A stretch of DNA of 64,000 nt from Petunia secreta (lineage: Eukaryota; Streptophyta; Magnoliopsida; Solanales; Solanaceae), in the NCBI GenBank assembly GCA_029990175.1, contig JARKIP010000049.1:8844001-8908000 (forward strand), given 5' to 3'. Shown piece by piece: positions 55,956-64,000 of this stretch. Under the pieces are notes generated by a model that saw only the letters and a list, made by a program, of their open reading frames with translations, was not told the DNA's origin and searched no databases. Made by a program: the position numbers and the translations under genes. How positions within the stretch are numbered: position 1 is the first letter of the stretch; each line of letters begins with the position of its first letter.

Positions 55956-56659
55956 CTGCATATGTCAAAGAGACCCAAATTATGATACTACTTTCTTTTT
56001 CCCATTCCTATTTCCCGGTAAGTAATTAGCAAACTAGGTTTCTTTCTCAAACACAACTGATGATTTACACTCCTATTTGGTTTGTGAAACTAAATGTCTG
56101 ACCATTTAATGATCTGGACCACACCCTCAGTATACTGTTATTGATATAGTTGAAAGTTAGGTTTTTAGCTTCTTAAATAATGTAACTCTATAGTTCCCCA
56201 TTTCTTTGGCATTCCTCTTTTGTTCTATTGGCTGGCGGGAGTATCGGATTAATATTGGTGAGTTTGCATTGAAAATATTGCAGCGCGTTGTGTATCAAGC
56301 ATATCTGGTTTTTAAAATACTTTTTAGTTTCGTTATGTCATTTCTTCTTGTTCCTGTGCATTTTGTCTTTTAGGAAAGTGAATGACATGACGTACAAGAT
56401 GTTGGACTTTAATTGAGTGCCTTGTCTTTTGCCTGGTTTAAAAGTTCACATTGGCTTCTTGTTTAACCTTCTCCATTGCTATGACAAAGATAAAGATTGC
56501 TCTATCTGTTCTTTAAAAGAAACTTGTGTATATTTTTTTTTGATATTAGCATGAAAGTCAGAGAAAGATGCTTGAGAAATTAGCTGGACCTCTCAATTGT
56601 AAGACGTTAAATGGAGGTCAAATTGGGGCAATATGATATGCATGTATGTGTATATCATA

Positions 56660-56917
56660 CTCCCTCCTTTCAAAAAGGATGAACCTATTACTATTTGAAG
56701 GGTCAAACAAGACTATGTTTAACCACATGTCTTACAAATATTTTCTAACTGTTTTGAGTTGTTAACTATTGTGGCTTATAGTATTTTTCATGTAGTTTCT
56801 AAATATGTAAATTTTATTTTAAAAAGTTTAAAACTTCGACGTGCAAATTCTCGTTGAAAATTAGTCAATTTGACCCTCATACTCCGCAAAGGTTCATCCT
56901 TTTTGAAACGGAGGGAG
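56660..56917. mobile_element. Stowaway MITE (unit 2)
   Basis: Counterpart of 32179-32436. Confidence 0.9.
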
Positions 56918-56977
56918 TAATTATTTCCGTCTTCTGCTGCTTCTTAGTTGCTAATTCCAGTGCCACCTGTCAACATG

Positions 56978-57241
56978 GAGGCTCTGATGAAAAATATTTC
57001 AAGTCAGGCTTGGTATTAATAAAACTGTATCATGGCTGGGCTATCCTGATGTTACTGGAATTGCAGCTATGGCATTGACTTTCTTCTTTCCTTGAGCAAA
57101 TGAATCGGGCAAGAAACAGATGGACGCGTATCTTGGCGGGGCAATCCAGGTGGCAAGTGATTTTTCTATCTTGCTACCGGTGTTTGCAGCCATGGCGATG
57201 TCTTCATTCTCGTCTTATTTTCCTCAACAGATCTGAGCCTC
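56978..57241 (+). ncRNA. CD element 17, double core (unit 2)
   Basis: Counterpart of 32497-32760. Confidence 0.4.
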
Positions 57242-57496
57242 AATTTTCTCTTAGTGTGTCGATGGGGAAACTGAACCCTACATGTATGTCGGACACGCAA
57301 AATTCTGATCTGGAGTTAGACGCGCTACCACAATGAAATCAGTATTTGGGTACCAATGTATTCCTTGGGAAGAGAAAAGTTGGGAAATACCCTGGCGAGA
57401 ACCAAGATTTTTCCCAACAAAAGTCAGACCAGAAAGAAAACTGGCTAGCAGAGTTAAGTGATTTTCTTCTAAGATTTTTCCATTTTATTCCGAAAA

Positions 57497-57657
57497 GAGG
57501 CAGTGCTGATAATGCTAATGTGGGCTAATACTCGGAGCATTTGAGAAAACCTGACTCGTATCTTGGCGGGGCAAATCCGGATGTCTTCAGCCGGTTCTTT
57601 TTGCAGCCATGGCATTGTCGCTTTCTCTTTGCCCTGTATTACACTGATCTGAGCCTC
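57497..57657 (+). ncRNA. CD element 18 (unit 2)
   Basis: Counterpart of 33016-33176, GTGCTGA retained. Confidence 0.45.
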
Positions 57658-57850
57658 AATATTCCAAAATGGAACGGAGATTTACAAAACTATGACACCA
57701 GAAGCAATGGTTTGCCTTTTTGACGAATAGCAACTGATGTTTATATTGGGGATGATTTTGATGAGTAGCCATTTTTACAGCTGCAAATCGGAATATAAAC
57801 ATTGTTTGCAAAAACAGAGCACTTTGTTATAGACATATAGATTGAAGAAT

Positions 57851-57956
57851 ATGAGGCTGTGAACAGAGGGAGGGAGTTTTCGTCTAAGGGTGGTTGCCCA
57901 TCTCTGTTGTGCCAATGATCTTTCTTTAGCTACTAACCAACAGCCTTGTTCATGAA
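57851..57956 (+). ncRNA. PK element 19 (unit 2)
   Basis: Counterpart of 33370-33475; GCTACCAACC reads GCTACTAACC. Confidence 0.35.
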
Positions 57957-58038
57957 ACTCAGAATCAGAAGCAGCTACATATGAACATTGAAACATATGC
58001 ATGGATATTCTTCCATATCCACAACTGGTGGCCTGAAT

Positions 58039-58214
58039 GGGACTGTGATGATGATTGCCTCTTTCTGGGCTATCTTCTCATGGCTTTGAGAATAAACTGA
58101 CCCGTATCTTGGCAGGGCGACCTGGTATGGTATCATATTGCAAACCGGTGTCTGCAGCCATGGCGTGTGTCTGTTTTTCTATCTTCATGTTTATTTACAG
58201 CAAAATCTGAGCCC
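58039..58214 (+). ncRNA. CD element 19 (unit 2)
   Basis: Counterpart of 33558-33733. Confidence 0.5.
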
Positions 58215-58338
58215 TAACTTCTATGGCAACTCTTTGATGTTCTTGAAATTGAAAGCCGATCTCATAATTTGAGACTTAAGGGGTCCTTTCGGTTAAATCT
58301 TCTCGAGTTTGTTACCCTCATGGTTCAGCCCAGAAAGG

Positions 58339-58442
58339 AAGAATGAGAGTAGAGAGGGGATTTTCTATGAAAGGGTGGTTGCCCCTCTCTGATATGTCCA
58401 CTATTTCTCCCATTTCATGAAAAAAACCAAACAGCCCTTTCA
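58339..58442 (+). ncRNA. PK element 20 (unit 2)
   Basis: Counterpart of 33858-33961, AAAGGG/CCCTTT extension retained. Confidence 0.45.
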
Positions 58443-58611
58443 GTAAAAGGGAAAAAGATAAATCATACAAACAATATCCTCTAAAGCTTCCACTTTCTGT
58501 TAGGTGATTTGCACAAATAGATGCTTCCATAAAAGTTTTTGTGCTAAATAGAAACATCTGGGTCGCTGTCACAGTTTTGGACCCCGTAAAAAAAGTCTTT
58601 GAACTGAAATG

Positions 58612-58788
58612 TGGCTGTGATGATGATTGCTTCTTTCTTTCTGGGAAATCTACTCGTGCCTTTGGGAAAAACCGACCGGTATCTTGGCTGGGCGACCCAG
58701 TATGGCATTATTTTGCAAACCGGTGTCTGCAGCCGACACGTGTGTCACTTTTCTCTTTGCATGTTTAGATAGAGTAAAATCTGAGTCC
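58612..58788 (+). ncRNA. CD element 20 (unit 2)
   Basis: Counterpart of 34131-34307. Confidence 0.5.
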
Positions 58789-59170
58789 TAATTTCTACTG
58801 AAAAGCCTATGGTTACTATTTTTCTTTAAACTATCTACTTTGCTACAGTGTGGCTGCGTTTTCATGCAAAGTTGCGGCAAATGTAACGGTAAAGGGAACA
58901 AATTGGGACTTGTGATGATGATTTTTAGTGAGCAAAATGGAATAGGAGATTTACAGAAATAGGACACTTTAGCGCCAATCTCGCACTTCTCACCCACTTT
59001 AAAAAACGTTCAACTTTAGCCTCAAATGCTAGAAGTCGTCAGGCGAATCGCATGCCCAGGCTAGGAACTCAGTACAAATGGCGATTTGTCGGGAGTGTAC
59101 TTCTAAATATGGAGGCTAAAAGTTAAATGTCTTTTAAGTGCGGCCAAAAGTTGGGCATTGTAGTTTCAGG

Positions 59171-59211
59171 CCTGTATCTTGGCAGGGCAACCCAGATTAT
59201 AGGGTTTGCAG
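59171..59211 (+). pseudogene. CD core fragment (unit 2)
   Basis: Counterpart of 34690-34730, followed by the MITE fragment at 59216-59351. Confidence 0.35.
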
Positions 59212-59215
59212 GTAA

Positions 59216-59351
59216 AAATTTCGTCCAGAGGCCACTTTTGTCACTGTTATTTGGTTTCAGGCCACTTTTTTCTTGGTTGTACAAAAGAAGCCACTTTTTG
59301 GAACTTCAATCCTTGTGGGTTGAACTTCATACGAGTTTTTGCGCGAAGCAG
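59216..59351. mobile_element. Fragment of the palindrome-core MITE family (unit 2)
   Basis: Counterpart of 34735-34870. Confidence 0.5.
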
Positions 59352-59394
59352 ACATATGTTTTGACCCAGTAAGTAAAGTATAGTATCTGAAATG

Positions 59395-59549
59395 GGGCTG
59401 TGATGATGATTGCTTCTTTCTTTCTGGGCTATCTACTCATGTCTTTGAGAAAAATCCGAGCCGTATCTTGGCGGGGCGACCAGGTGTCTGCAGCCATGGC
59501 GTGTGTCGCTTTTCTCTTTGCATGTTCAGATAAAGCAAATTCTGAGCCC
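59395..59549 (+). ncRNA. CD element 21 (unit 2)
   Basis: Counterpart of 34914-35068. Confidence 0.5.
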
Positions 59550-59629
59550 TAATTTTTACTGAAAACCCACTGAGGTTTTTCAATTTCTTGACCACCCCTT
59601 TTACAGTAGTCAAATTTTTTTAGCTGAGA

Positions 59630-59721
59630 GGAATGAGGCAATTGGAGAAATGTGGTTATTTTTACGGTAATTGACCATTTACAGCATGCCAATGATTTCT
59701 ACTTTGCTCTAAACTATCAAT
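59630..59721 (+). ncRNA. PK element 21, eroded (unit 2)
   Basis: Counterpart of 35149-35240. Confidence 0.2.
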
Positions 59722-60046
59722 CCTTTATGCATATGTATGTATGTATGTACATATCTATCTGTGACTACTGTGTGGCTGCGTTTTCATGCAAAGTTGCAGC
59801 AAAACTATGCAACTGATGTAACGGAAAAGGGAACAAAACTATGACACCAGAGGCAATGGTTTGCCTTTTTGACGAATAGCAACTGATGCTATCAGGGATG
59901 ATTTTGATGAATAGCCAGTTTTTCAATAGTCTGTTTTGCTAAGCTTCTACCACAAATTTTAATGAAGGTCTCGTTTGTTTCATGAAAATTTCGTTGAAAT
60001 TGTCCACGCCTACTGGAAACCATGGAAAAGTTTCCATCTTTTTAAA

Positions 60047-60189
60047 GAGGCAGTGATGATATTGCTAATCAGGCTAATGTTTGGAGGATGGAGACACTCC
60101 GACTCGTATCTTGGCAGGGAAAACTAGGATTTTGCAACCATGCCGTTGTCGCTTTCGCTTTGTCCCCATTTTTAGCATATCTGAGCCTC
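60047..60189 (+). ncRNA. CD element 22 (unit 2)
   Basis: Counterpart of 35566-35708. Confidence 0.45.
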
Positions 60190-60288
60190 AACTACCAACT
60201 AGTCCTTCCGGACATTCCATGATTGGGCTGTATATATTACATATAACCATAGAGGGTTTGGCAAAGCCCTTGTGGTTTAGCCCAGTGG

Positions 60289-60389
60289 AGAATGAGACAT
60301 CAGAGAGTTTGGATTTTCTGTACAGGGTGGTTGCCCCTCTGCTATTTCACATGATTTCCCCCATTTATGAGAAAAACCAACAGCCCTTC
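60289..60389 (+). ncRNA. PK element 22 (unit 2)
   Basis: Counterpart of 35808-35908. Confidence 0.4.
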
Positions 60390-60530
60390 CACTATAAAGA
60401 AAAAAAAAAATCAGGTAGCCACTTTTAAATGTGCTATCCACTTCTGCTTCTACAACTGTTGATGTGCACAGGACGCCAATTTTAGGTCTCGTGTTTACAA
60501 GGTGCTGATCTAACATTGAGCACCTGAACT

Positions 60531-60705
60531 GGGCTGTGATGATGAGTGCTTCTTTCTTTCTGGGCTATCTACCTGCCGCACTCAGAAAATTTGACCCGTA
60601 TCTTGGCAGGGCGACCTGGTATGGCATCATTTTGCAAACTGGTGTCTGCAGCCATGGCGTGTGTCACTTTCTCTTTGCACGTTCAATTACAGCAAAATCT
60701 GAGCC
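60531..60705 (+). ncRNA. CD element 23 (unit 2)
   Basis: Counterpart of 36050-36224. Confidence 0.5.
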
Positions 60706-60759
60706 ATCGTCCATAAGTGTTTTTCACACAGCAAATGAACATTATTAGCCCTGAAGGAA

Positions 60760-60856
60760 GAATGAGGCGAACAGAGAGAAAAAGGGATTTTCTTGAGGGT
60801 GGTTGCCCTCTCTGCTTTGGCTTATGATTTCTCCAACCACCAAATAAACAACCCTC
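60760..60856 (+). ncRNA. PK element 23 (unit 2)
   Basis: Counterpart of 36279-36375, GAGGG/CCCTC retained. Confidence 0.45.
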
Positions 60857-60905
60857 TTCATTTCTATTGAAAAGAAAAGGAAAAAGACAGGCATATATTA
60901 TACTA

Positions 60906-61001
60906 CTCCCTCCGTTCCAATTTATGTCCCTTGTGAAGTTACAAGGTGTTGGACATAGATTTTGCTGAAACTTAAAAGATTCCTTTTTCAAGTACACGGG
61001 T
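60906..61001. mobile_element. Truncated Stowaway-like MITE (unit 2)
   Basis: Counterpart of 36425-36520. Confidence 0.5.
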
Positions 61002-61044
61002 ATATTTGACCCTTTTCCGTTATGAAACTTCCCTTCTTTGGAGA

Positions 61045-61261
61045 GAGTCAGTGATGATATTGTTAATTTACACTGCTATTCTTTATCCAAAAAAATAAAA
61101 GAAAAAAAAGGGCTAATATTAATTCGGGGTGTGGAGAAAACCCGACTCGCATCTTGGCAGGGCAAACACGGATGGTTCTCTTTCACCATGCAACTCGGTT
61201 CTTCATGCTGCCATGGCCCTGTCGCTTTCTCTTTGCGTTATTTTATACTGATCTGAGCCTC
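61045..61261 (+). ncRNA. CD element 24 (unit 2)
   Basis: Counterpart of 36564-36780; GGGGCGTGG reads GGGGTGTGG. Confidence 0.45.
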
Positions 61262-61292
61262 AAATGGAAACCTATTTCATTTTTAGCTCAAA

Positions 61293-61386
61293 AGAATGAT
61301 GCAATCGGAGAAAGGTGGATTTTTTGAAGGGTGGTTGTGCAGCTCCGGTATGGCAATGATTCTTCTTTGTTCTGATCAACAGCCCT
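61293..61386 (+). ncRNA. PK element 24 (unit 2)
   Basis: Counterpart of 36812-36905, CGGAG/CTCCG retained. Confidence 0.5.
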
Positions 61387-61546
61387 TTTTGTATGTTTCT
61401 GTATCTATCATTCTATCTGCTATTACTATGCTCTGGTCTTGCTTGTCTGCGTTTCCACAAAAATCAATAGCAAAAGCATACAACAAAGAGGATGTTAGGG
61501 TTGGCTTATTTCAACTGCTCTTTGGCAATATTTTTGAAAAATGATG

Positions 61547-61684
61547 GGGCTGTGATGATGATCTTTTCCAAGTAAATGGAGTCAGGCATTTGTAGTTGAG
61601 GCCTGTATCTTGGCACGGCGACCTGGATTATAGAGTTTGCAGCCATGGCAGGTTTCGAAGAAGGACATGCCTAAGATTTAGTCC
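61547..61684 (+). ncRNA. CD element 25 (unit 2)
   Basis: Counterpart of 37066-37203, D box lost. Confidence 0.4.
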
Positions 61685-61837
61685 TATATGTATGGAAGTT
61701 GCTTTCTTTTGTTCCTTGATATATTACCCTTGCAACTAGTTTGGATGGTGGTTACATATCGTTTCATAATGTATCATTTGTACTATATTGTGTTGTACGA
61801 CACTGTTATGTGATTAACAGGTATAGTCCTTATGGAG

Positions 61838-61935
61838 TATGAGGCAAAACAGGGAGGAAAAGGGATTTCTCAGAGGGTGGTTGCCCCCTCTTTTTGGCCT
61901 ATGATTTCTCAATTAAACAAGCCAACAACCCTCTT
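61838..61935 (+). ncRNA. PK element 25 (unduplicated flank)
   Basis: Stem 2 here is AGAGGG (61872-61877) with CCCTCT (61929-61934) plus GTTG/CAAC, a changed but still complementary version of AAGGG/CCCTT. Stem 1 is weaker. Confidence 0.45.
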
Positions 61936-62114
61936 TAAAGATGGAAATAATAGTAGTACTATTAAATATTCAATACTCTGTTTTGCTAAGCTTCTACCAT
62001 AAGTTTTTGGTCAAAACATCCTCAGATCTGAAGGCCTCGTTGGTTTCAAGAAACTTTTGTTTAAGTGTCCAAACGCCTACTAGCAACTATGGAAAAGTTT
62101 CCATTTTTTCGAAA

Positions 62115-62313
62115 GAGGCAGTGATGATATTTACTAATCCGGGCTGATATTCGAGGCATGGAGACAATCCGACCCATATTTTGGGCAGGGCAAACCCGGA
62201 TGGTGTGTGATTGAGGCTTCTTCTTCACATGCAACCGGTTCTTTTTGCAGCCATGAGTCCATGACGTTATCGCCTTCTCTTTGCCCTCATTTTTTTTTGC
62301 AGATCTGAGCCTC
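62115..62313 (+). ncRNA. CD element 26 (unduplicated flank)
   Basis: GAGGC/GCCTC stem, C box 62121-62127, D box 62305-62308. The core has GGGCAAACCCGG and CAACCGGTTCTTTTTGCAGCCATG. Shows that the family extends beyond the duplication. Confidence 0.55.
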
Positions 62314-62436
62314 AATTTCCAAATTGTCCTTCAGGATGTTCCTGTCTGGCCACCTATGTCATTTCTTTCTTAATATCTACTTAAAGAATGAGGTATCTCC
62401 TTCTTGTTATTTGCTGTTGATGCTGTATCTTCTTAT

Positions 62437-62582
62437 GGCTGTGATGATAATGCTTTTGTTTGAAGCAATTTGAGTTGGGCATTGAGTTTATAAGATCCGT
62501 ATCTTCATGGGGTAACCTTGAGAGTTTGCAGCCATGGCAGTTTCTGATGAACACAATGCCTGCTTAAATTGAAATCTGAGCC
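62437..62582 (+). ncRNA. Short CD element 27, best-preserved short copy
   Basis: GGCT (62437-62440) pairs AGCC (62579-62582); C box 62441-62447; D box 62576-62579. Core CTTCATGGGGTAACC and TTTGCAGCCATGG; 146 nt. Confidence 0.5.
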
Positions 62583-62737
62583 TCCTTAAATTGATTAAAA
62601 TGATGAGGCTTTTTATGGAACTCTAAGAAAGGTTGAGATTTTATATGCTATTACTCCCTTTCTTTTAATTTCAATTAAGCCAATGATTTCACTGTACTCT
62701 TGATACAAAGAGAATTACTTATCGCCTTGTCTTGTTG

Positions 62738-62880
62738 AAGATGATGATGATAGCTATTCCTATGGTAATACTAACGCTTTATATATAAACTCCCGACTCT
62801 CATGGAAATCCCTTGTACACAGTAGCATTGCAAACTCAGCCACTAGCTGGCTAGCTTGCCTGCATTTTTGACTTGGAATC
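62738..62880 (+). ncRNA. Possible diverged CD element
   Basis: ATGATGATGATAG start and an eroded core (CCCGACTCTCATGG; TTGCAAACTCAGCCAC) without a clear D box. Weak. Confidence 0.2.
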
Positions 62881-62902
62881 CTAAACCCTAAACTTCATAA
62901 AT

Positions 62903-63091
62903 GAGGCTATGATCATATTGTTCATGAAGCTTGAACTTCAGATGTCTGAGCTGATTCGTATCTTGGCAACGCAAAGGTAGAGTAACTTGTGAGATGGGTT
63001 CTTATGTGCTCTCTCTCACAAAAGCGTCTGCCGCGTGCAGCCATGGCGGAGTAGCCCTTTTCTGATAGATTTTTGGAAAAATTTGAGCCTC
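62903..63091 (+). ncRNA. CD element 29, both boxes altered
   Basis: GAGGC/GCCTC stem with ATGATCA (62909-62915) and TTGA (63083-63086). Core CTTGGCAACGC and CGTGCAGCCATGG. Probably decayed. Confidence 0.35.
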
Positions 63092-63409
63092 TTCTGCATA
63101 CACAGTAGTTCCACAATGTATGTGCTTTTTTTTTTTTTCGTTTTTGGTATGTTCATGTACTTTCATCTTCTTGAAAGTTCCCAATTCCAAAAGGAACTTT
63201 TTATGCATTCATCCTACATTTTTCACAAGCTATTAGCTACTGATGTGAGAAAAGTCAAAAAGGGAATTGAATGGATATGGAGGGTTCATATACTTTAACT
63301 AGTACTAGTATGGTATTGAGGCTAGTTGTTGCTGAACTTACCTACACAATTTCAAACTTACATGCCTTGTATCCATCTTTTAATTCCCAAGTTTCAGAGG
63401 AAGTGAAGA

Positions 63410-63576
63410 TTATTCATGATGAAATGAAAGTGAAAGAGATTTGAGGTGATTTATGGCCTGGCTTGGCAAGACAAATCAGAAGGTCCGCAAAGGAGGTTGA
63501 TAGGGAAAATGGGTTTCTTCTCATGTCTTCTTACACTCAGCTCTTTGCTTTGATTAAATATTCGAAAATCTGAGCC
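63410..63576 (+). ncRNA. Possible diverged CD element 30
   Basis: ATGATGA (63416-63422) and CTGAGCC (63570-63576) at the right spacing; core reduced to GGCTTGGCAAGAC. No convincing closing stem. Confidence 0.25.
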
Positions 63577-63674
63577 ACTTCTGGACTTTGTTTGTTAACA
63601 CTTTTTACTAGTCTTTCTGGGGAGGATAAACGGTCTTAAAGGGTGATCTCAGGTTTCACAGTCTACTGAGTGAT

Positions 63675-63695
63675 GGGGGGGGGGGGGGGGGGGGG
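63675..63695. repeat. Poly-G run (21 G)
   Basis: Uninterrupted run of 21 G, unusual in this AT-rich region. Confidence 0.9.
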
Positions 63696-63709
63696 TTCAG
63701 CCCAGTATG

Positions 63710-63812
63710 AAGAGTGAGGCCAACAAGGAGAAGAATGAGGTTTTCTTGAATGGTGGTTGCCCTCTCTTCTTGGCCCTATGATTTCGCAATCAACCGAGCC
63801 AATAACCGTCTT
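63710..63812 (+). ncRNA. PK element 26 (unduplicated flank), diverged
   Basis: CAGCCCAG leader upstream, GAATGAGG, GGTGGTTGCCCTCTC and CCAATAACCGTC. Stem 2 has additional mismatches. Confidence 0.3.
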
Positions 63813-64000
63813 CAAAATTGGAAAGAAGGGAACATTTGTTGTCAGTTGTCACTGCCTCCAGTGATGCCGATAGCAGTTCTATCATTCAATGCTTTGATCT
63901 TTCCGAGCTAGCTTAGACCAAATGTTTTGGTGCATCTCCAATACATCCACAGACGTGAAGGTTCTGTTTGTTTTTGGAAAATTTCAAAAATAGTGGGGCT

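Larger units (their letters stand above)
37285..61765. repeat. Tandem duplication unit 2 (24,481 bp)
   Basis: Head-to-tail copy of 10559-37284 with sparse single-base differences, changed microsatellite and homopolymer lengths, and one 2,279-bp deletion. The first 8 bases ATAATGTA are the junction; the same 8-mer at 61766-61773 precedes diverging sequence. Confidence 0.95.

Noticed and set aside
37285..61765. Duplication as a purely artificial haplotype duplication
   Set aside because: It cannot be excluded from sequence alone, but a base-perfect junction with 8-bp microhomology and no gap is better explained by a real tandem event. Kept as a stated test.
62870..62893. CCTAAACCCTAAAC as a telomerase RNA template, given the nearby pseudoknot-like elements
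   Set aside because: It occurs once only, is not in a conserved position in the other modules, and short interstitial telomere-like motifs are common in plants.

Overview
The window is nuclear DNA of a flowering plant, most likely Solanaceae. Support: a fragmented Ty1/copia element, Stowaway MITEs (TA target, CTCCCTCC ends), SINEs of the TS type ending in TTG repeats, a 9-exon gene with GT..AG introns, and AT-rich spacers. Nothing bacterial or viral-genomic was seen.

Layout. 1-641: no gene seen. 642-6380: a minus-strand copia retrotransposon with two LTRs, a 5-bp target duplication (CTTTC) and broken gag and pol. 6681-7143: a MITE with inverted ends and a core of tandem palindromes. 7144-10558: AT-rich spacer holding an unexplained inverted/direct repeat pair and a SINE-like piece. 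From 10559 the window is dominated by a head-to-tail tandem duplication: unit 1 is 10559-37284 and unit 2 is 37285-61765. The 8-bp sequence ATAATGTA lies at both parental ends and at the junction. The units are nearly identical, but unit 2 lacks 2,279 bp of a transposon-rich stretch, replaced by 28 bp of filler. Unduplicated sequence resumes at about 61774.

Each unit has two parts. The left part carries one intact 9-exon gene (12309-16109; 39036-42835). It encodes a protein of about 286 residues with a purple-acid-phosphatase-like metallophosphoesterase fold in which the metal-binding motifs appear replaced. The right part, about 17 kb, carries no recognisable protein gene. It is a dense array of two alternating, diverged sequence families, both on the + strand.

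The 'CD element' (about 140-200 nt) starts with a short stem strand plus RTGATGA and ends with CTGA plus the complementary strand, as in box C/D snoRNAs. Inside is a conserved three-part hairpin. The closing stem changes in a compensating way between subfamilies (GAGGC/GCCTC versus GGGC/GCCC).

The 'PK element' (about 100 nt) has two interleaved complementary pairs: AGAGAG/CTCTCT, and AAGGGTGGTTG with CAACAGCCCTT. This is the topology of an H-type pseudoknot, and both pairs show compensating changes.

The usual order is PK, CD, and sometimes a short CD. With both units and the right flank there are more than 50 CD-like and about 50 PK-like copies, intact and decayed. I do not recognise either family. 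A clustered, tandemly amplified structured non-coding RNA locus is the best candidate here for an undescribed system. Transcription and function are inference. All structural statements come from reading by eye; no folding, alignment or database search was run.
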